Below the pieces are notes generated by a model, which made no database searches, had not been told where the DNA came from, and saw only the letters and a list, made by a program, of their open reading frames with translations. Of a stretch of 64,000 bases of DNA, positions 60,386-64,000 are shown piece after piece. The stretch is from Dichotomocladium elegans (Eukaryota; Mucoromycota; Mucoromycetes; Mucorales; Lichtheimiaceae): the NCBI GenBank assembly GCA_025716815.1, contig JAIXMN010000032.1, forward strand, positions 62,001-126,000, read 5' to 3'. The translations under genes and the position numbers were made by a program. The number at the start of each line of letters is the position of its first letter. The stretch's first letter is position 1.

Positions 60386-62143
60386 CTATCGAAGAACCGC
60401 GCTGTTCAATCGTAACGCTCCAACAATGCCAAGCGCAAAAAGGGAAGAACCTCTATACGCCCAGATCCCATTGCGCTCTCCATAGAGATACAGAGCTGCA
60501 TAGAGGACTTCCAATCCAATGAAACGCCACTGGCTTATGTTACATATGAGGAGAATCAACAGCGGAATGAACGAGATGGAATAACCTATCATCATCATGG
60601 GGCTAAAATGCTTGTCCTTGTTCATAGAATAGATGGCACATAACCAGGCCAAACCACTCAGGACACTGTAATTTACTATACGTTTGCCAAGGTTGTCCAG
60701 AGGTCCGACAGGATGCTGCCAATAGAGCCAGGCGGCAACGGGGCAAAAGACACCCGCTGCTGCAAGAGTCTGGAAAATGCGCGTTGCGTTGGGTCGCCTG
60801 GCCGGAAGGATGCAGGCCATCCAGTCATCTCGGGCCGTCCCTGTGTTTAGCAGGCGCACGCGGCCCACAGCCCAAGACATGCTTGTTCCCATGCGCAGCG
60901 TGCTCTCACGGTAGCGGGAGGTTAGCAAGTGAGAAACATACATGCTCAGAGTTGGCCCAAGACCAGTCAGACTGGCGATGGTCGTCGAAAGCACGACATC
61001 CAGAGCAAGCCCGAAAAAGACGTGGTCATCGCTGATGACTGTGTCCAGAAGGCGCTCGCTCGAGACCTGCAAGCGGGGTGCGTAGCCAACTTGGTCCTTC
61101 GTAGGCATCTGGGACAGGTCGGAAACAATCTCCCTGCCCACCGAAATGTTGTAGCCCATCAGGATAAGGCCCTTGTCCCTAAAGATATGCTCCGACATGA
61201 TCACTGCGCGCATCGTACCAAAGCAGAAAATGAAGGCGCGGAACACATCGTTGGCTGTGTACACAGCCTTTTGATCGCCCATCAACGACGCCTCGCCGTC
61301 TTCGGGGATGAACTCATTCACGCCGAGACGCTCAAACATATCCTGAACACGTGAGAAGATGCGGTCGATAACCTCGTTCCTGATTGTGTCGTTCATGTCA
61401 AGTTCATTCCCATCCATATCTTCTTGGATCCACTGTTCGATATCCTTGTTTTGTAGGAAGCTTGATCGTCCTACGGTAGATTCGAGCAAAGGAGACTCCT
61501 TGCTCATGGTCTCAAAAAGCTTCTGGATACGGACCATGATACGCTTATCCCAATAGTTTGCGGTCGGCAACTTCATGAGTTTCGTTGTTGCATTGTCGAT
61601 CAGCTTAAAGCAGAAGTCGAGACCATCGTTGGCGCTCCTGTTACTGAGGCGGTCATGCAAATGGACCGTCAAGAATTCTGTGGAGCGTTCTTGAATCGGT
61701 AGACGCAGTATACACTCTGGGCGATGTAATGTCGTTTCAGATGCCAAGTCATTTGTAAGAGGCGCGGCGTCCACAAGCCCGTAGAACATATTTGGCAGAA
61801 CTTTGATCCCGTCCGGCTTCTTGACGCGCGCACAGCCGCTTGCCTGGCAGCTGAGGTATGAGGCAGACCCAGTAACAGCTTGGTCATTCTCCTTCCATAG
61901 CAGACAGCAAAAGGAGAGGTGCCGGGCACGAAGAGTTTGCAATATCATATGTGACCAAGCATTGTCGACGCCGATGAAGACATTGTCTCCGGATTGCTGA
62001 AGGCTTTGCCGACCTTTGGTGAATGCTAACAGGAGATCGCTATATGCAGTCTCCCCGGTTATCCCGCGTTGCGCACCGCTGTCAAGTGCAGCTTTGACCC
62101 CGATGAGAAGACTGGCCGGCCAAAACGCTCGTGTAAAATCCAT
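60386..62143 (-). CDS. Unrecognised membrane protein, paralogue A of a divergent pair
   Basis: An intronless 585-residue protein of unknown function. The N-terminal 120 residues are soluble-looking and hold SGDNVFIGVDNAW (51-63) and PNMFYGLVD (117-125). A charged middle part (about 195-290) follows. From about 300 there are hydrophobic stretches, including VFFGLALDVVLSTTIASL near 375 and four to five likely membrane spans between 455 and 580. The motif TGTARDDWMACILP (434-447) sits just before the membrane block. The same landmarks recur in order in the divergent gene at 62591, so the two are paralogues, with SGDNV at residue 51 in both. A possible extended membrane-anchored family of Mucoromycota is the most I can say. 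There is no signal peptide at the start. Confidence 0.75.
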   Translation of the reverse strand: MDFTRAFWPASLLIGVKAALDSGAQRGITGETAYSDLLLAFTKGRQSLQQSGDNVFIGVDNAWSHMILQTLRARHLSFCCLLWKENDQAVTGSASYLSCQASGCARVKKPDGIKVLPNMFYGLVDAAPLTNDLASETTLHRPECILRLPIQERSTEFLTVHLHDRLSNRSANDGLDFCFKLIDNATTKLMKLPTANYWDKRIMVRIQKLFETMSKESPLLESTVGRSSFLQNKDIEQWIQEDMDGNELDMNDTIRNEVIDRIFSRVQDMFERLGVNEFIPEDGEASLMGDQKAVYTANDVFRAFIFCFGTMRAVIMSEHIFRDKGLILMGYNISVGREIVSDLSQMPTKDQVGYAPRLQVSSERLLDTVISDDHVFFGLALDVVLSTTIASLTGLGPTLSMYVSHLLTSRYRESTLRMGTSMSWAVGRVRLLNTGTARDDWMACILPARRPNATRIFQTLAAAGVFCPVAAWLYWQHPVGPLDNLGKRIVNYSVLSGLAWLCAIYSMNKDKHFSPMMMIGYSISFIPLLILLICNISQWRFIGLEVLYAALYLYGERNGIWAYRGSSLFALGIVGALRLNSAVLR

Positions 62144-62590
62144 AGCAAAAGTAAAGAAACAGGGATGGAATCAATCGATTGGGACCTGACGCATTTCCCC
62201 GCCCCACCCCCTTTTCCTCCTCACCCCCCAAAAATCTATTTCGGCATAAGCAAACGCTTGATGTCCTTAGCTTCCCTTCTAAAGATACAAGATAAATAAA
62301 CAATAATGTCGTCCAACATGCAAAAGGAATGTTGCGTAAAATTATATGGAATCGTCGTATTAGCTGGTAAAAGGATCTCCTTAGTCAACAGAAAACATTC
62401 ATCCCCACCCCTTTGAGCCGTGTATGCGTAATGATTTCTGGGCACTCCGATTCTGCGACTTCCCGGAACCGCTAGCCGCGACTTCAAATTTGGCGGCGCG
62501 GCATTGCTCGTTTAAGCATGCGGCGCGCTCTCTTGTCGAGTAACCCTGTGCTGGGCTCCTCCAGACCCTGTATTCCCAATCATTTTCAAA
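62144..62590. other. Shared promoter region of the divergent paralogues
   Basis: 447 bp between two divergent start codons. It holds a pyrimidine-rich stretch (about 62200-62232, cccccttttcctcctcacccccc) on the paralogue A side. No coding sequence is recognised. Confidence 0.5.
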
Positions 62591-64000
62591 ATGACTGCAC
62601 TCGATGACTGGGTGCTCCATCTCATCATTGGCACCGGACTCGCGGTTCACACTGCAACGCAAGGCGGAATTGGGGGGGATCTTGCCTTCTCCGATCTCCT
62701 GTTACTGCTTAGAGCGCAGTTTTGCCATCCTCAACAAGTCTCAGGTGACAATGTTGTAATCGGCTTCGACAGCCTATGGGCGCGGATGATGATCAAGAAA
62801 TTTGAATCCAGGCGCTTGTCTTCTTGCTATCTGCTTCTGGACAAACACACACATCCAAGGTGCGGATGCGCTATGGCGAGGGGTCCGGATTTCCCCGTCC
62901 GGCCGAATATGTTCTATGGATTGATAACGGACTATCAGGAATTCAAAGTGGTCCACCGCTCGCATTGCATCGATGGCCTGGTCATTGACGTCCGCGCCAC
63001 CGAATTCGCTCCAACTGCTTTGAGGACACGACTGGAAGGCGCAACGAACCAAACTGCACTATCGGTATGCCGATCCATTGTGGCGAAGATGGAGGAAGAC
63101 GTAGCTGCAAGTCCTGATGCTACGCCTTGGGATAAGGATATGATGACCCGCATCGTCGAACTGATGGATAATATTGAAATATCAAATCCTGCGGTTAAAA
63201 CTGTTGAGGCGCTGGACCGCATCCACATGCGACTTTCCAGAACACTAGCCCGACTTGAGCTAACGTCGTTTGTCGTGAAAGGCGTTTCCTATACGATCAA
63301 CGATGTTTATTTTGCCTGCATCATTTGCTTAGGAATCAGAAGAGGAAAAGCTATGTCAGACTACATTTACGAAGCCCATGCACTCATGTTTATGGGCTAC
63401 AACATCAATGTCGCTCGTGAGATTATCCAGGACTCGTCCCGTGTTGCTGCTATCGCAGAAGAACCAGACCACTATTCAACACGCATGCAGCTAGACACTA
63501 CGTCATACCCTCGCCTTGTGGATATACCGGTCGCAGATGGATATGTTTTTTTCGGGCAACTTCTCGACGGGGTCTTAACAACAGCACTCTTTTGTCTCAC
63601 AAGGATTGATCCAATCCTTTGCATGGCCCTTTCAAGAAAATTTACGGAACCATACCGAGGACGGCGCGGCCACCTGAGTACCAGCCTATCCTGGTCCGTC
63701 GATCGTGCGATGCTACGATACACCGGCCTCGCTCGTGACGACTGGATGGGTTGCATTGTTCCCTCTAAAAGTGTGAACCGGTGGATCTCTCTCTATATGG
63801 CATTATCTCTCCTCATGTCACTGATCCCTATCTACCTGTTATCTACACTTCCTCAATACATCTTTCCATCTCAATTGCTTCAGAAGGTTATCATTGCAAG
63901 TATCATAGTCGCCGCTTGCTGGACCGCTTCAGTAGTTTCGATGCATCAGCTCAGATTACGGGAGGCAGCTGCACCATTCATCGTTTACTCGACCGTTTTG
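62591..64000 (+). CDS. Unrecognised membrane protein, paralogue B (partial, runs off window)
   Basis: The frame from the ATG at 62591 is open for 470 codons to the end of the window, so the stop is not seen. It matches paralogue A along its length: AFSDLLLLL (32-40), SGDNVVIGFDSLW (51-63), PNMFYGL (105-111), FMGYNINVAREI (267-278), VFFGQLLDGVLTTAL (319-333), SWSV...TGLARDDWMGCIVP (368-391). Two membrane spans are visible after residue 395 (WISLYMALSLLMSLIPIYLL; VIIASIIVAACWTASVV). The middle region is shorter than in A and diverged. Identity looks moderate, an old duplication. An upstream ATG at 62518 is out of frame. Function is unknown. Confidence 0.75.
   Translation, partial: MTALDDWVLHLIIGTGLAVHTATQGGIGGDLAFSDLLLLLRAQFCHPQQVSGDNVVIGFDSLWARMMIKKFESRRLSSCYLLLDKHTHPRCGCAMARGPDFPVRPNMFYGLITDYQEFKVVHRSHCIDGLVIDVRATEFAPTALRTRLEGATNQTALSVCRSIVAKMEEDVAASPDATPWDKDMMTRIVELMDNIEISNPAVKTVEALDRIHMRLSRTLARLELTSFVVKGVSYTINDVYFACIICLGIRRGKAMSDYIYEAHALMFMGYNINVAREIIQDSSRVAAIAEEPDHYSTRMQLDTTSYPRLVDIPVADGYVFFGQLLDGVLTTALFCLTRIDPILCMALSRKFTEPYRGRRGHLSTSLSWSVDRAMLRYTGLARDDWMGCIVPSKSVNRWISLYMALSLLMSLIPIYLLSTLPQYIFPSQLLQKVIIASIIVAACWTASVVSMHQLRLREAAAPFIVYSTVL

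Overview
This is nuclear DNA of a filamentous fungus. Most genes are cut by short introns (about 50-80 nt, GT-AG, often with a CTAAC branch point), and every recognisable product is fungal or eukaryotic. An IS630/Tc1-type transposase relic of the kind common in Mucorales, a PISSLRE-type CDK10 kinase (absent from budding yeast) and the overall gene set suggest Mucoromycota. That placement is an inference; no rRNA or marker gene is present to prove it.

Layout, left to right. The 5' end of a CAD/URA2-type pyrimidine gene leaves the left edge on the minus strand. An SFP1-like split zinc-finger regulator at 3.4-4.7 kb sits alone between two unusually long gene-free stretches (2.9 and 5.2 kb). A compact block follows: SLA2/END4 endocytic adaptor, mitochondrial threonyl-tRNA synthetase, intronless trifunctional folate enzyme FOL1, YAT amino-acid permease, PTRHD1-like protein, a small metallothionein, VAC7, CDK10, Mediator MED16. 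From 31 to 37 kb, two decayed copies of one DNA transposon and a 285-bp foldback element flank the VMA16/PUF6 convergent pair. A siderophore-type MFS transporter carries a candidate iron-repressor GATA site upstream. After another 2.9-kb gap come POL2 (DNA polymerase epsilon), an HST2-like sirtuin, a CsbD-like protein and a 6.6-kb intronless BRR2. The right end holds an 88-residue coiled-coil protein and a head-to-head pair of paralogous, intronless, unrecognised membrane proteins. The second of these runs off the window.

Most genes are single housekeeping functions and no co-regulated cluster is evident. The metallothionein and siderophore transporter both deal with metals but are about 14 kb apart. 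The points most worth a second look are the unknown divergent paralogue pair, a predicted 3-nt micro-exon encoding one conserved Trp in the permease, the transposon relics with the nested foldback element, and the GATA site of the siderophore transporter.

Gene models were built by eye from splice consensus, reading phase and family motifs. Exon lists marked as in phase were checked by adding up exon lengths.
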